NCBI RefSeq assembly: GCF_006715025.1
Contig: NZ_VFMK01000001.1
Location: forward strand, 1,984,001 to 2,048,000
DNA: 64,000 nt
Direction: 5' to 3'
Source of the DNA: Serratia fonticola
GTDB taxonomy: Bacteria > Pseudomonadota > Gammaproteobacteria > Enterobacterales > Enterobacteriaceae
The notes beneath the pieces were generated by a model. The model did no database searches. It saw only the letters and a list, made by a program, of their open reading frames with translations, and was not told the origin of the DNA. Positions 63,450 to 64,000 of the stretch are shown here, piece after piece; the stretch's first letter is position 1, and each line of letters opens with the position of its first letter. The position numbers and the translations under genes were made by a program.

Positions 63450-63998
63450 TTAACTTTTTGCCAATCGTAGCTTCGACCAGTGTGTGAGCCACTGCTTTTC
63501 CGTCAGGCGTTGTTCAAAGGCGGTCAGGTTGTTGCTTTTGGCGTTGAAGGTGATGGTATCGTTGAACAGAGCCTGGAGGCCAAAAGGAGCGATGAGCGTA
63601 ATGCTGCTATCCGCCTCTAATCTGGCACCAACCGCGGTTTCGATCTCCGTCCAGTAACTGATGGCGTCTTCGCTGTTACGATAAGGAGCGCGATTGCTGC
63701 GCAGGTGCATGCGTGCCTGATTCTTTACCGACCAGGGGCGCGCCAGCCACGCCAACAACTGCGATTCCAACATTTTGTCGCGCTGCGCATCGCGATGGCT
63801 TGCATCGAAATGGATCACGTCGATATCGTTGAGTGGGGTGCTGGTGCTAAAGCCGTGCCGTCGGTCCCAAACCAGATTGCGCACAAACCCGGCCCCGAGA
63901 CACCAGTCGTGCAGGTCGAGACGCCGAGCGGCATACAGCGCCTGCATACGCTCACTATCTTGTTGTAACCAATCAATAATCTGCTGTTGTGGATCCAT
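63450..63998 (-). CDS. Nucleotidyltransferase-fold protein (NTP_transf_6 type)
   Basis: A 182-residue protein. WCLGAGFVRNLVWDRRHG and LNDIDVIHFD form a GxG...DxD-type nucleotidyltransferase core, with a second region VKNQARMHLRSN...SEDAISYWTEIETAVGARL and DTITFNAKS. It resembles the DUF925 / NTP_transf_6 family of bacterial proteins without known substrate. The ATG lies 2 bp from the window end. The gene is complete, but its promoter is outside. Confidence 0.82.
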   Translation of the reverse strand: MDPQQQIIDWLQQDSERMQALYAARRLDLHDWCLGAGFVRNLVWDRRHGFSTSTPLNDIDVIHFDASHRDAQRDKMLESQLLAWLARPWSVKNQARMHLRSNRAPYRNSEDAISYWTEIETAVGARLEADSSITLIAPFGLQALFNDTITFNAKSNNLTAFEQRLTEKQWLTHWSKLRLAKS

Positions 63999-64000
63999 TT

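Noticed and set aside
1..64000. CRISPR arrays, tRNA and rRNA genes
   Set aside because: No regularly spaced direct repeats and no cloverleaf or rRNA sequence were recognised by reading; a covariance scan was not possible here.

Overview
The window is chromosomal DNA of a gammaproteobacterium of the order Enterobacterales, most likely genus Serratia. Gene order from about 6.2 kb to the end follows the Escherichia coli zipA-cysZ-cysK-ptsHI-crr ... cysM-cysAWUP ... yfeXYZ-ypeA-amiA-hemF ... maeB ... talA ... nudK ... narQ-acrD-ypfM region. Three things point to Serratia: a chitin-active LPMO nearly identical to CBP21, a ChiR-type LysR regulator beside it, and a ChiWXYZ-type holin/endopeptidase/spanin cassette.

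Region 1 (1-5.7 kb) is an AT-rich accessory island. It holds an IS200-type transposase with an altered HUH motif, a frameshifted gene remnant, a complete retron of the Ec86 (Eco1) kind (reverse transcriptase, msr-msd RNA, nucleoside-deoxyribosyltransferase-like effector), an Hha/YmoA-family gene just upstream of the retron, and an orphan Hcp gene followed by a DUF4225 protein with a small membrane protein converging on it. No integrase or tRNA was seen.

Region 2 (5.7-21.6 kb) is core: a GNAT, a TPR protein, ypfM, the acrD efflux pump, a small winged-helix protein, narP and narQ adjacent to each other, then the periplasmic nitrate reductase operon napFDAGHBC, nudK and talA. narQ and napF are divergent, and the space between them carries recognisable NarP-type and FNR-type sites, so sensor, regulator and target lie together.

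Region 3 (21.9-25.6 kb) sits between talA and maeB. It contains cbp21, chiR and a four-gene lysis-like cassette (holin, L-Ala-D-Glu endopeptidase, nested Rz/Rz1-like spanins) that in S. marcescens exports chitinases. No chitinase gene lies in the window.

Region 4 (25.7-41.7 kb) is core metabolism: maeB, mmuPM, amiA-hemF-yaiI, ypeA, a BOF protein, yfeZ, yfeY, yfeX and the sulfate/thiosulfate operon cysPUWA followed by cysM.

Region 5 (41.7-54.1 kb) separates cysM from crr, which lie close together in E. coli. It contains macAB, a divergent CpxRA-like two-component pair, the phosphoglycerate sensing and uptake cluster pgtABC/pgtP, and a hairpin-rich non-coding element lying between two copies of the same terminator.

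Region 6 (54.1-64 kb) is core: crr, ptsI, ptsH, cysK, cysZ, zipA, ligA, ypeB, an FlxA-like coiled-coil protein and a nucleotidyltransferase-like protein.
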